Assembly (NCBI GenBank): GCA_947167215.1
Contig: CAMVHE010000019.1
Span: 1-47,346, forward strand
Source: an uncultured Clostridia bacterium
Lineage (GTDB): Bacteria > Bacillota > Clostridia > Christensenellales > Aristaeellaceae
Direction of reading: 5' to 3'
Length of the DNA: 47,346 nucleotides
Within the stretch, counting starts at the first letter, position 1. Each line of letters begins with the position of its first letter. Under the pieces are notes generated by a model that was given only the letters and a program-made list of their open reading frames with translations, did not search any database and was not told the origin of the DNA. Below, piece by piece: positions 33,529 through 42,089 of this stretch. Made by a program: the position numbers and the translations under genes.

Positions 33529-35019
33529 TCACTCCATCATCTGCTCAAAATGCTCCTCGCATGCCTTCTCGAGTGCCTTGACAATGATTTTCAGTGTCCG
33601 GATGCGGGCATATTTTTTGTCATTGGATTCAATGATATGCCATGGTGCATTTTTCGTGCTGGTCTTCTGCAGCATTTCATCCACAGCTACTTCATACTGA
33701 TCCCATTTTTCCCGGTTGCGCCAGTCCTCTTCCGTAATCTTCCACTGCTTTTCCGGCGTATTCTGACGTTCAGTAAACCGCGCCAGCTGGGTATCCTGGT
33801 CGATGTGAATCCAGAATTTGATCAGTACCGCACCCCAGTCGGTAAGCTGCCGTTCGAATTCATTGATTTCATTGTAGGCCCGTTGCCAGTCCTTTTCGGA
33901 ACAGAAGCCTTCCAGACGTTCAACCATCACGCGGCCGTACCAGGTGCGGTCAAAAATACAGATGTGGCCTGAACGGGGCAGTCTGGTCCAGAACCGCCAC
34001 AGGTAGTGCCGGCTCAGTTCATGTGGAAGCGGGGAAGCGATAGGCTGCACATCAAAGCCGCGGGGATCCAGGGGATAGGCGACCCGTCGGATGTTTCCGC
34101 CCTTTCCCGCTGCATCCCAGCCTTCGTAGCAAAGAATCACGGGGATTTTCTTCCGGTAGATGATGTTGTGCAGTTCGCTCAGGCGCTTCTGCAGCCGCTT
34201 CAGCTCTTTTTTGTATTCTTCGTCCGTAATGGTGGGAGACAGATCCACATCGGCGAGCCTGGGCATTTTCTTCAGTGGGAATTCCTCTTCAAAGGGATCT
34301 CCGGTGAACCTTCCGTTGTCGAGCCCGTCCTGAATCGTTTCCTTCAGAAGTTTCAGGGCGTCCCGAGCAGCTGTTTTCCGGCGGCTTCCATCCAGTATGT
34401 GCCATGGGATCAACTCATCGGTCTTCTTCATAAAGTCGTCGTAGGCATCCATGAAGCGCCTGTATTCGCGATGCTGCCACAGGTCCTCCTGGGTGACGCG
34501 CCATTCTGTTTCAGGGTTGTCTACCAGAACATGCAGCCGTTCGAACTGTTCTTTTTTCTCAATATGCAGAAAAATCTTCAGTACCAGGTAACCGCCATCC
34601 CGAAGCTGTCGTTCAAATTCGTTGATCTGGCGGATACGGCTGCGATATTCCTCTTTGGTGATTTCGTGGCGCAGGTATTTCCGTACTACGCTCTCCATCC
34701 AGCCCGAATCCAGGAAGGTAATCTTTCCGTTTTCGGGAATGGCAGTGAAAAACGGATACAGAAAAGGAAAGCGTTCTTCCTTTTCCGGCACAATTGCCGG
34801 CGAAACCACATGATAAAAACGGGGATCGATTTCGCTGATCAGTTCATTGATCAGACTGCCCTTTCCAGCAGCTGCCCAGCCTTCGATCAGCACGATCACG
34901 GGAAGCTTTGCATCCCGCAGCAATTGCTGCTGGCCTAGCAGCTGCTCCCGGATATGCTTGATTTCTGCGGATAATGTGTCCTTGTCTTCTGCTTTCTTTC
35001 TTTCAAAATCCTTGAGCAT
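33529..35019 (-). CDS. Polyphosphate:AMP phosphotransferase, two-domain PPK2 (class II)
   Basis: The enzyme uses polyphosphate to phosphorylate AMP to ADP in the cytoplasm. The 496 residues contain two PPK2 kinase domains. Domain 2 is complete: Walker A GWDAAGKG at 300-307 and the lid/Walker B region DRTWYGR at 357-363. Domain 1 keeps the Walker A text GWAAAGKG at 47-54 but has DSGWMES at 104-110 where active domains have DRSWY-like text, so it is probably a structural half, as known for this class. The ATG at 35019 follows GGAGGAGG by 6 bases. Longer in-frame starts have no such site. It is a single-gene unit, unrelated in function to its glycosidase neighbours. Confidence 0.93.
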   Translation of the reverse strand: MLKDFERKKAEDKDTLSAEIKHIREQLLGQQQLLRDAKLPVIVLIEGWAAAGKGSLINELISEIDPRFYHVVSPAIVPEKEERFPFLYPFFTAIPENGKITFLDSGWMESVVRKYLRHEITKEEYRSRIRQINEFERQLRDGGYLVLKIFLHIEKKEQFERLHVLVDNPETEWRVTQEDLWQHREYRRFMDAYDDFMKKTDELIPWHILDGSRRKTAARDALKLLKETIQDGLDNGRFTGDPFEEEFPLKKMPRLADVDLSPTITDEEYKKELKRLQKRLSELHNIIYRKKIPVILCYEGWDAAGKGGNIRRVAYPLDPRGFDVQPIASPLPHELSRHYLWRFWTRLPRSGHICIFDRTWYGRVMVERLEGFCSEKDWQRAYNEINEFERQLTDWGAVLIKFWIHIDQDTQLARFTERQNTPEKQWKITEEDWRNREKWDQYEVAVDEMLQKTSTKNAPWHIIESNDKKYARIRTLKIIVKALEKACEEHFEQMME

Positions 35020-35076
35020 TTGGAACCTCCTCCTGTCTCTTAAAAGGAAAAACGCCTCGGCATTCCAATTGCTGTC

Positions 35077-35106
35077 ATTATAACGCAAATGGCAGGTATT
35101 GTACAA
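35077..35106 (-). promoter_or_regulatory. PPK2 gene promoter
   Basis: On the minus strand TTGTAC (35101-35106) and TATAAT (35077-35082) are 18 bases apart, about 60 bases before the ATG. Confidence 0.65.
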
Positions 35107-35109
35107 TGG

Positions 35110-35625
35110 ATTTGCTACTGGTTTTGAACAAATTAAACAAAAAATTCGCTTCATGTCGAGTCGGAGATTCCACAGTACCGGTACAGTATCTGTAGAGGAA
35201 AGCAGTAATGTGTTGCAGTCTCAAGCAAAGGAACTTCCAAATGGCGAGGAGTTTTTTCAGAAACACCGGGAGAGAATGATTCCTGCATGTAATCTGCGTC
35301 ATATATCTAGCCATCTGCTTCCCAGGGAAGTGGACGAAGGCTTTTCGCTGTGATATGATACCTGAGGAGAACGGACGCAAAGTCCGCAGGGCGGTCAGCA
35401 ATCCAAAGCGGAATGCGATGGATAATTCATAATGGAGAACACAAAGGAAGAATTGCTTCAACGGTACTTCTTTGTTCCTGCAGACCGGATGTGTTCCGTC
35501 AGGATCTGAGAAGAGACAGTTTCCTCCGGATGAAATCCTTCCGTCCCTTTACGGCAAAACCTGATTTTCAGAGAAGAATTTACAATAGAAGTTTTCAAAG
35601 AACAAGACGCTGGATATCGTTCAGC
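35110..35625. other. Region between PPK2 and GH42 genes, no supported gene
   Basis: Frames at 35099-35353 and the 75 codons before the GH42 start are open but unlike any family I know. A 22-codon frame at about 35433 (MENTKEELLQRYFFVPADRM) hints at a decayed gene. A hairpin CGGAC-GCAAA-GTCCG sits at 35372-35386. No promoter for GH42 could be assigned. Confidence 0.4.
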
Positions 35626-35637
35626 AAGGAGAAGAGA

Positions 35638-37674
35638 ATGATGCAGAACCAGACATTCCGGTTTGACAAAATGACGATGGGGGTCTGCTATTACCCCGAG
35701 CACTGGCCGAAGTCCCTGTGGAGGGAGGATTTGCGCCGTATGAAGGATGCGGGCATCTCCGTGATCCGGATCGGGGAATTTTCCTGGTCAATTCTGGAGC
35801 CCAGAAAAGGGGAATTCCATTTTGAATTTTTCGATGGCTTTCTTGACCTGTGCCAGGAAGAAAACATAAAGGTCATTTTCGGCACGCCTACCGCTACGCC
35901 GCCAGCCTGGCTGACAGAAACCTATCCGGAAGTGCTTAATGCGCTGAAGGACGGGACACTGCTGCGCCATGGAGCCCGGCGCCACTACAACTATAACTCC
36001 GGGATTTACCGCAAGCTTTCTGCACGCATGGTGGAGGAACTGGCTGCGCATTATGGCCGTCATCCTGCGATCATCGGATGGCAGATTGACAATGAGCTGA
36101 ACTGTGAAACGGATGAGTTTTACTCGGACGCCGATCACGAGGCGTTCCGGGAATTCGTCAGAAATCGCTATCAGACCCTGGATGCCCTGAATGAAGCCTG
36201 GGGAACGGTATTCTGGAGTGAAACCTATACAGCCTGGAGCCAGGTCTTCTGTCCCCGTCCGGTGCTCAATGGAGGATATAACCCCCATCTGTTACTGGAC
36301 TATTCCAGGTTCATATCCGAAAGCTGCGTGAACTTTGCAGCACTGCAGGCGGGAATCCTTCGCAGATACAGAAAGCCGGGGGATTTTATCACAACCAACG
36401 GCATGTTCGGCAACCTCGATAATCACCGGCTTCAGCAGGAGGCACTGGATATCTATACGTATGATTCCTACCCGGATTTTGCCTTTGAGTTGGATAAGAA
36501 ACAGAACACCTCCCCGGATGTGAAAGACCGCAAATGGAGCAGGAACCTGACGGAAGTGCGTTCCATCTGTCCCCATTTCGGCATCATGGAACAACAGTCC
36601 GGCGGCGGAGGCTGGGTGAACCGGATGGAAATGCCGTCTCCCAGGCCGGGACAGCTGACCCTCTGGGCCATGCAGAGCGTTGCCCATGGCGCAGATTTTG
36701 TTTCCTTCTTCCGGTGGCGTACCTGCACCTTTGGTACGGAAATATACTGGCACGGCATTCTGGATTATGACAACCGGGATAACCGCAAACTCAAGGAAGT
36801 CAAAGCCTTCGGAAAGCGGCTGCATAGCCTTGACCCGGTCTGCGGATCGGATCATGTGGCCGCGTTTGCCCTGATCAAGGACTATGACAATGAATGGGAT
36901 GCCCGGCTGGATACCGTGCACCGCCGCTTTGGGAAATATTCGGAGGCCGAACTCTTTGCTGCCAGTCAGCTCTCCCACACACCGTATGATATTGTTTATC
37001 TTCGGGATGATACCCTGCCGGCGGAACTGGCAAAGTACCCGGTGGCGTTCTATCTGCATCCTGTGCTGATGAACGAAAAGCGGGAAGAGGTTCTCCGTGC
37101 CTATGTGGAAGAGGGAGGCACGCTTGTTCTCGGCTGCAGGTCCGGATTAAAGGATATGAGGGGGCAGTGTGTCATGAAGCCCCAGCCCGGTCTTCTGCAG
37201 CAGCTTACAGGCACGGATGTGAAGGAATTCAGCGCCATTGGTCCTGATGAGGAAGGTGATCCGGATGCACCCGTATGGAATGATGCGCTGACCGCACTGC
37301 CGGGTACCATGGTTCTGAGACGTTATGCAGCAGGTTATTATCCTGGACAGCCATGCCTGACGGAGAAACGGAACGGGAAGGGACGCGTGCTGCATCTGGG
37401 TTCTGCTTTCTCCCAGAACATGGTGCGCTATCTGTTCGAATACACCGGTATCCTGAACCTTTTTGCACCCTATGCAGATGCACCGGAAGGGATTGAACTG
37501 GTGATGAGGGATAAAAATGGCAGGCGGTTTATCTTTGCCCTGAATTATCTGCCAACCGAACAGGACATGGTTCTGAAGGTTCCTGCCAGGGACATGTTTA
37601 AGGGGGAAAAGACAGAAGGAACCTTTACACTTCCGCCCTATGGAACAGCAGTATTCGAACCGGAACAGGAATAG
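35638..37674 (+). CDS. GH42-family beta-galactosidase
   Basis: The 678-residue enzyme shows the GH42 layout: MGVCYYPEHWPKSLWREDLR at the start, GTPTATPPAWLT, acid/base Glu153 in WQIDNELNC, nucleophile Glu318 in FGIMEQQSGG, then a trimerisation domain (HPVLMNEKREEVLRAYVEEG) and a C-terminal beta domain. GH42 enzymes release galactose from galacto-oligosaccharides, and some act on alpha-L-arabinopyranosides. No signal peptide is present. AAGGAG lies 6 bases before the ATG at 35638. The following ATG at 35641 is also possible. It stands alone between two terminators. Confidence 0.95.
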   Translation: MMQNQTFRFDKMTMGVCYYPEHWPKSLWREDLRRMKDAGISVIRIGEFSWSILEPRKGEFHFEFFDGFLDLCQEENIKVIFGTPTATPPAWLTETYPEVLNALKDGTLLRHGARRHYNYNSGIYRKLSARMVEELAAHYGRHPAIIGWQIDNELNCETDEFYSDADHEAFREFVRNRYQTLDALNEAWGTVFWSETYTAWSQVFCPRPVLNGGYNPHLLLDYSRFISESCVNFAALQAGILRRYRKPGDFITTNGMFGNLDNHRLQQEALDIYTYDSYPDFAFELDKKQNTSPDVKDRKWSRNLTEVRSICPHFGIMEQQSGGGGWVNRMEMPSPRPGQLTLWAMQSVAHGADFVSFFRWRTCTFGTEIYWHGILDYDNRDNRKLKEVKAFGKRLHSLDPVCGSDHVAAFALIKDYDNEWDARLDTVHRRFGKYSEAELFAASQLSHTPYDIVYLRDDTLPAELAKYPVAFYLHPVLMNEKREEVLRAYVEEGGTLVLGCRSGLKDMRGQCVMKPQPGLLQQLTGTDVKEFSAIGPDEEGDPDAPVWNDALTALPGTMVLRRYAAGYYPGQPCLTEKRNGKGRVLHLGSAFSQNMVRYLFEYTGILNLFAPYADAPEGIELVMRDKNGRRFIFALNYLPTEQDMVLKVPARDMFKGEKTEGTFTLPPYGTAVFEPEQE

Positions 37675-37970
37675 CTGCGTTTTCCTACCCGGAAACCAGT
37701 GGAAGGCTGAATTCTTCTTTCTGCCAATTCTTTGCGCTACTGCTGAAAAAAAACGTCAACCTCAAAGTGTATGAATAGCCCCATAGAGAATAAAGCAGAA
37801 AGTGGTGTATGTCTTCATGTCAGAACCGGATAATGGATTATCGGGGTGGACAATTCGAAGGAGCTGGAGGGGCTGAAGAACGATAACCACACCCTCTATG
37901 AAAAAAAGCCATGCTGCAGAAGTAAATCGAGTCGCAGCCAGAATCGCGCATCATGCTGATGGATAGAATA
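37675..37970. other. Region behind the GH42 gene
   Basis: No intact gene. A short coiled-coil-like text (NSKELEGLKNDNHTLYEKK) at about 37853-37910 suggests a small remnant of a coding sequence, possibly mobile-element derived. Confidence 0.35.
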
Positions 37971-38010
37971 AAAAACTTCCTTGAAAAGCCGTTTCAAGGA
38001 AGTTTTTATT
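37971..38010 (+). terminator. Strong bidirectional terminator
   Basis: A 16-base stem (AAAAACTTCCTTGAAA at 37971-37986 with its exact complement at 37992-38007) and a 5-base loop, with T-rich flank ATTT. It ends transcription from GH42. Bases 38011-38334 hold no recognised feature. Confidence 0.85.
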
Positions 38011-38334
38011 TGAATATGAGAAAAGGGATATAGTAATTTGGGTCTCTCCGGGAAAAACCGGAATGTTTTACAACATAGCTATGAGGTATTCCGGAATGCA
38101 ATAAAGACCTCAAACAGGAGATTAACGATTGAAAGCGAATCCTGATTTTTAGACAACTTTCTTCGCAAGAAATGAGAAACCGGAGATTTAGGCGATTCCT
38201 GCAGCCTTATTTCTTTCTCCTTTGGATTCGGAAGTAATTATATTTCCCGTTTTTTGAAAGGTACAAATCGGGATGAGCATAAGAGCTGCCTGCATTCTTC
38301 TGCGCAAGAATCTGCGTAATTTAGATCAAGGAAA

Positions 38335-38384
38335 AGAAAAAAGGAATTCCGGTTATTAAGAAAAGGAATTTCGAATTACCGGAA
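38335..38384 (-). terminator. Terminator of the GntR-type gene
   Basis: TTCCGGTTATT (38347-38357) pairs with AATTACCGGAA (38374-38384) with one mismatch. In the minus direction TTCCTTTTTTC follows. It lies about 40 bases behind the stop. Confidence 0.65.
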
Positions 38385-38422
38385 AGATGAAATGACAAAG
38401 ATCGGGGTATTAGAAATGATTG

Positions 38423-39070
38423 TCAGCTTTTTAAGGTCTCCAGAGTAGTTCGGATGTTCTGCAGATGGACACGCATGGCCTCAGCGGCTTCCTCAGTATT
38501 TCTGGATTTAACAGCAGAAAAGATACGACGCATTTCCTGCTCAGATGGTACGATCCGGTTTCGCCATTGAATATTTGCCCGGCGAATGCGTTGAATCTCG
38601 GAACCATACCGGCTGATAATTTCCGGAATGATACTGTTCCCGCTGCGTACATGCAGGAGCGAATGAAGCTCAATATCCACCGAGGAGACAAATAAGCTGC
38701 GCTCAGGAGAGCCGAGGGGCAACGCGTCTAATTGAGCAAAGAGCATTTCGATATGAAAGATGTCATTGTCGGTAATATGAGGAATAGCCTGGCGGACAGC
38801 GTAAGGCTCCAGAAGCAGACGGACGTCGAGGATATCCATTGCACGTTCAATGGATATCGGGCACACGATACTGCCGCTCTGAGGGCGGATATCAATCAGT
38901 CCATCTTCCTGCAGCCGCCGGAGTGCGGAACGAATGGGTGCGCGGCTGACATTATATTTCTGAGAAAGTTTCGTTTCGGAAAGCTTTTCTCCCGGAGCAA
39001 GATTTAAATGGATGATGTCATATTTGATCTGTTCGTAGGCGGAATCCCCGATGGTTTGCTTTTCAAGCAT
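38423..39070 (-). CDS. GntR-family regulator, FCD (FadR-type) subgroup
   Basis: The 215-residue protein has an N-terminal winged HTH (AYEQIKYDIIHLNLAPGEKL, SETKLSQKYNVSRAPIRSAL) and an all-helical FCD ligand domain with the metal-binding positions around DVRLLLEPYAVRQA, VDIELHSLLHVRSGN and the final AEAMRVHLQNI. FCD regulators commonly sense organic acids. It is divergent from the glycerate-kinase/enolase/TTT operon and probably represses it when the acid is absent. AAAGGGT precedes the ATG. Confidence 0.94.
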   Translation of the reverse strand: MLEKQTIGDSAYEQIKYDIIHLNLAPGEKLSETKLSQKYNVSRAPIRSALRRLQEDGLIDIRPQSGSIVCPISIERAMDILDVRLLLEPYAVRQAIPHITDNDIFHIEMLFAQLDALPLGSPERSLFVSSVDIELHSLLHVRSGNSIIPEIISRYGSEIQRIRRANIQWRNRIVPSEQEMRRIFSAVKSRNTEEAAEAMRVHLQNIRTTLETLKS

Positions 39071-39106
39071 ATTGTTACCCTTTCTAAACTGACATAAAAA
39101 AGTATA

Positions 39107-39120
39107 CTAGCATTCTAGCA
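39107..39120 (-). promoter_or_regulatory. Putative GntR operator, site 1
   Basis: On the minus strand TGCTAGAATGCTAG, next to the -10-like TATACT (39103-39108) of the regulator gene. A close relative, TGTTAGAATACAAG, lies over the -10 box of the facing operon (39333-39346). Confidence 0.5.
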
Positions 39121-39312
39121 CGAAAAAAAGGAAAAGGAAAGATGCAGGAAGGAGTTTCTTTGGAAAGGAGAAAGGCGTACAAATGAAGCCGAAAGCCACA
39201 GAAAGATTTTGATAAATAGAACAGGAGGACGATAAAATACATGATATTTTAGCGGATAAGACACTTTTAGTAATCGAAATTAGAGGATAGTCACAAATTC
39301 AGAAAAAAATAA

Positions 39313-39346
39313 TTGACATCACAAAACTGAAATGTTAGAATACAAG
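39313..39346 (+). promoter_or_regulatory. Promoter of the glycerate/TTT operon with overlapping operator
   Basis: TTGACA (39313-39318) and TAGAAT (39336-39341) are 17 bases apart. TGTTAGAATACAAG (39333-39346) covers the -10 box and matches the site at 39107-39120 in 11 of 14 positions, which fits repression by the divergent GntR protein. Confidence 0.7.
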
Positions 39347-39414
39347 CATGTTAGATTGACAGCAAAACAGACTGACCGGCTTCCTACAGCATGCAGAAAG
39401 GATAATGTAAGGTT

Positions 39415-40797
39415 ATGGATACGGTGGTTAAGATTATCAAAAATGCGGATGATCTGGCGGCCCATGGTCAGACTAAGACCAGAAAAGCCGCATTGGCCAT
39501 TGCGGAAGCTGCCATTCGCCGGGCAATTCCCTATGATGAGACCAAGAAGCTGGTAAATTGTGATGATCAATATCTGTACATCGGCGAGAAAAAGATATGC
39601 CTTCAGGAGATTGAGCATATTTATGTGGTTGGGGTAGGCAAAGGTGCCTATCCGATCGCTGCGGCGCTGGAAGAAAAGCTGGGTGACCGTATTGATCAGG
39701 GAATCGTATTGGTGAAGAAAGGAGATACCCGAAGGCTTCGGTATATTGAGATCATCGAGTCGGGACATCCTTTGCCGGACCAGTCTGGAATAGAAGGTGC
39801 CAAGCGCATTCTGGAGATATTGCAGAAAGCAGGGGAAAAGGACCTGATTTTTGCTCCGATTACCGGAGGCTCCTCGGCCATGCTCAACCTGCCCTATGAC
39901 GGAATTACCCTGGAGGACCTGCAGACAATTAATGATCAGCTGCTTAAGAGTGGGGCCAGTATCGGGAAGATGAATGCCGTCAGAAAGCACTTATGCCGCA
40001 TGAAGGGCGGCAGGTTTGTCGAATATGCAAATCCTGCTGAAATTCATACCCTGACACTGAACACGGCACCTCCGGATATGCCATGGCCGGATCTGGCGCT
40101 CGCTGATCCCACAACCTTCCAGGATGCCATCGATATGCTGAAGCAGTACAATCTGTGGGACAGGGCGCCTGAATCGGTACGGGCTCATCTTCAGGAAGGA
40201 CTTCTGCATCCGGAATGGGAAACGCCGAAGACCCTGACGAATCCAAAGGCATATATTCACAGTGTGGCAGACCCACAGTCCACCTGTCTGGCAGCAGTTG
40301 AGGAAGCGGAACGCCTTGGATATCAGCCTTATGTGATCTCCACGGCTATGGAGGGAGACGCTGCAAATCTGGGAATCTATTTTGCCGGCATGGTGAATGA
40401 AATTGTCAGAACAGGCCGTCCTTTTAAAGCACCATGTGCGCTGATTTCTGCTGGAGAAACGACAGTGACCATTCAGGGCCCGTGTGGAAAAGGTGGTCCG
40501 AATCAGGAAACCGCTCTGGCTTTCCCGACAAAACTATATGTTCCGGATGAAGCCGTGTGCCTGTCCATGGACAGTGACGGTACAGACGGTCCCAGCGATA
40601 TTGCTGGTGGAATTTCGGATGGATGGACAAAAAAGAGAGCACAGGAGCTTGGACTGGATCTGGTGAGTTCTCTGAAACAGCATGACAGTTCCACAGCACT
40701 GCTGCAGCTGGGGGATGCAATTATTACCGGACACACCGGCACCAACATCATGAATTTCCGTGTCGTGGTGGTAGATGGGAAGGATGATGCAGAATGA
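39415..40797 (+). CDS. Glycerate 2-kinase, MOFRL family
   Basis: The 460-residue protein belongs to the GckA/TtuD type of kinases, which convert D-glycerate plus ATP to 2-phosphoglycerate. Text supporting this: IYVVGVGKGAYPIAAALEEK, ESGHPLPDQSGIEGAKRILE, FAPITGGSSAMLNLP, GKMNAVRKHLCRMKGGRF, and the C-terminal MOFRL domain with GGPNQETALAF and SMDSDGTDGPSDIAGG. Its stop overlaps the start of the enolase-like gene by 4 bases, pointing to stepwise use of 2-phosphoglycerate. The ribosome binding site is weak (AAGG close to the ATG). Confidence 0.92.
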   Translation: MDTVVKIIKNADDLAAHGQTKTRKAALAIAEAAIRRAIPYDETKKLVNCDDQYLYIGEKKICLQEIEHIYVVGVGKGAYPIAAALEEKLGDRIDQGIVLVKKGDTRRLRYIEIIESGHPLPDQSGIEGAKRILEILQKAGEKDLIFAPITGGSSAMLNLPYDGITLEDLQTINDQLLKSGASIGKMNAVRKHLCRMKGGRFVEYANPAEIHTLTLNTAPPDMPWPDLALADPTTFQDAIDMLKQYNLWDRAPESVRAHLQEGLLHPEWETPKTLTNPKAYIHSVADPQSTCLAAVEEAERLGYQPYVISTAMEGDAANLGIYFAGMVNEIVRTGRPFKAPCALISAGETTVTIQGPCGKGGPNQETALAFPTKLYVPDEAVCLSMDSDGTDGPSDIAGGISDGWTKKRAQELGLDLVSSLKQHDSSTALLQLGDAIITGHTGTNIMNFRVVVVDGKDDAE

Positions 40798-42035
40798 AAA
40801 CGACGATTGAGGCTCTTCGCGGAAGAGAAATCCTGAATTCCCGCGGAAAACCAACGGTGGAGGTAGTACTCAGATGCTCGAATGGTGTCGAGGTTACGGC
40901 TTCGGTGCCGAGCGGTGCATCCACCGGTAAATATGAGGCGCTTGAGATATATGACGGAGGAGAACGTTATCGCGGATATGGCACGAAAACTGCTGCGATG
41001 CATGTTACGAAGGAAATTGCGCCGAAGCTGATCGGTCTGGATGTAAGAGACCAGCGCCGGATTGATCAGATCATGATTGACCTGGATGGAAGCAGGCAGA
41101 AGTCAAGGCTGGGCGGTAATGCCATTCTGGGGGTGTCTATGGCCGCTGCAAGAGCGGGTGCCCTGGCAGCAGAGATTCCCCTCTACCAATATCTGGGGGG
41201 CTTGAGAGTCACCAGAATCCCCAATGTAATGTCTACCGTGATTTCGGGAGGCGCATTTTCACCTTCCGGACTGGAGTTTGAGGATTATCTGCTTGCGCTG
41301 GAAGGCTTTGACAGCTTTGCGGACCAGGTTGAAGCGATCAGCGGCATGCGCTGGCACCTCGAAAAACTCTGCAAGACCAAGTATGGTCCGGTTGCAGAGG
41401 ATGGAGGAGCACTGGCTCCGCCTCTTAGAAACACGCCGGAAGCTTTTGAATGCATGCTGGAAGCAGCCAGACTTACCGGCTGTGAGGACCATGTGAAACT
41501 GGGACTGGATGTTGCTGCAAACGAGCTGTACCGTCAGGATCGCGGCGTGTACGAGATGACGTCCGGTGAAATGGAACCGGAGGCATTGCTGGCTTATTAC
41601 CAGCGGCTCGCCGCAGATTATCCGCTGGTATACATCGAAGATGCATTCCATGAAGATGACTGGGAGAGCTTTACCAAACTGACTGCTGCTTTGCCCCAGC
41701 TTGAGATTGTAGGGGACGACCTCTTTGCGACGAATGTGGAACGGCTGAAAAAGGGAATTGAACAGAAGGCAGCAAATACGCTGCTGTTTAAGGTAAATCA
41801 GATTGGTACGGTGACGGAAGCACTGAGAACTGCGGAATATGCTACAAATCACAGGTTTGAGATTGTCGCATCCCTGCGTTCAGGTGAGACGAATGATGTA
41901 TTTCAGGCAGATCTGGCTGTAGCGGTCGGAGCAAAACGGATGAAACTTGGGTCTCCGGTTCGCGGGGAACGCAATGGCAAATATAACCGGCTGATGGCGA
42001 TTGAAGAAGAGATACGGCTGAAGGACTGGATGTAA
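40794..42035 (+). CDS. Divergent enolase (enolase-like dehydratase)
   Basis: The 413-residue protein is clearly an enolase: SRGKPTVEVV, the substrate loop PSGASTG at 39-45, LGGNAILGVSMA, magnesium ligands Asp239, Glu282 and Asp308, and the catalytic lysines Lys333 (FKVNQIG) and Lys396 (RGERNGKYNR). Yet key residues differ from all housekeeping enolases I know. The His of GGSHAG (yeast 159) is Phe155. The His of SHRSGE (yeast 373) is Leu361. The Glu of GDEGG (yeast 211) is Asp203, in AEDGG. The Glu of QEFM (yeast 168) aligns with Asp164. It is also shorter at the C-terminus. It is coupled to a glycerate 2-kinase, so it may turn 2-phosphoglycerate or a related phospho-acid into an enol product. 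Its true activity is uncertain. Confidence 0.85.
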   Translation: MKTTIEALRGREILNSRGKPTVEVVLRCSNGVEVTASVPSGASTGKYEALEIYDGGERYRGYGTKTAAMHVTKEIAPKLIGLDVRDQRRIDQIMIDLDGSRQKSRLGGNAILGVSMAAARAGALAAEIPLYQYLGGLRVTRIPNVMSTVISGGAFSPSGLEFEDYLLALEGFDSFADQVEAISGMRWHLEKLCKTKYGPVAEDGGALAPPLRNTPEAFECMLEAARLTGCEDHVKLGLDVAANELYRQDRGVYEMTSGEMEPEALLAYYQRLAADYPLVYIEDAFHEDDWESFTKLTAALPQLEIVGDDLFATNVERLKKGIEQKAANTLLFKVNQIGTVTEALRTAEYATNHRFEIVASLRSGETNDVFQADLAVAVGAKRMKLGSPVRGERNGKYNRLMAIEEEIRLKDWM

Positions 42036-42089
42036 CTGGGAACCTATATTGTCTAAGGACAATAGGAAAATAAAAAGGAGGACTCTGTT

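Noticed and set aside
35372-35386. CGGAC-GCAAA-GTCCG resembles the GACGCAAAG core of c-di-GMP-I (GEMM) riboswitches, upstream of the GH42 gene
   Set aside because: The preceding conserved AAACC and GAAA-loop hairpin and the following P3 stem are not visible. The match is just a hairpin with a similar loop.
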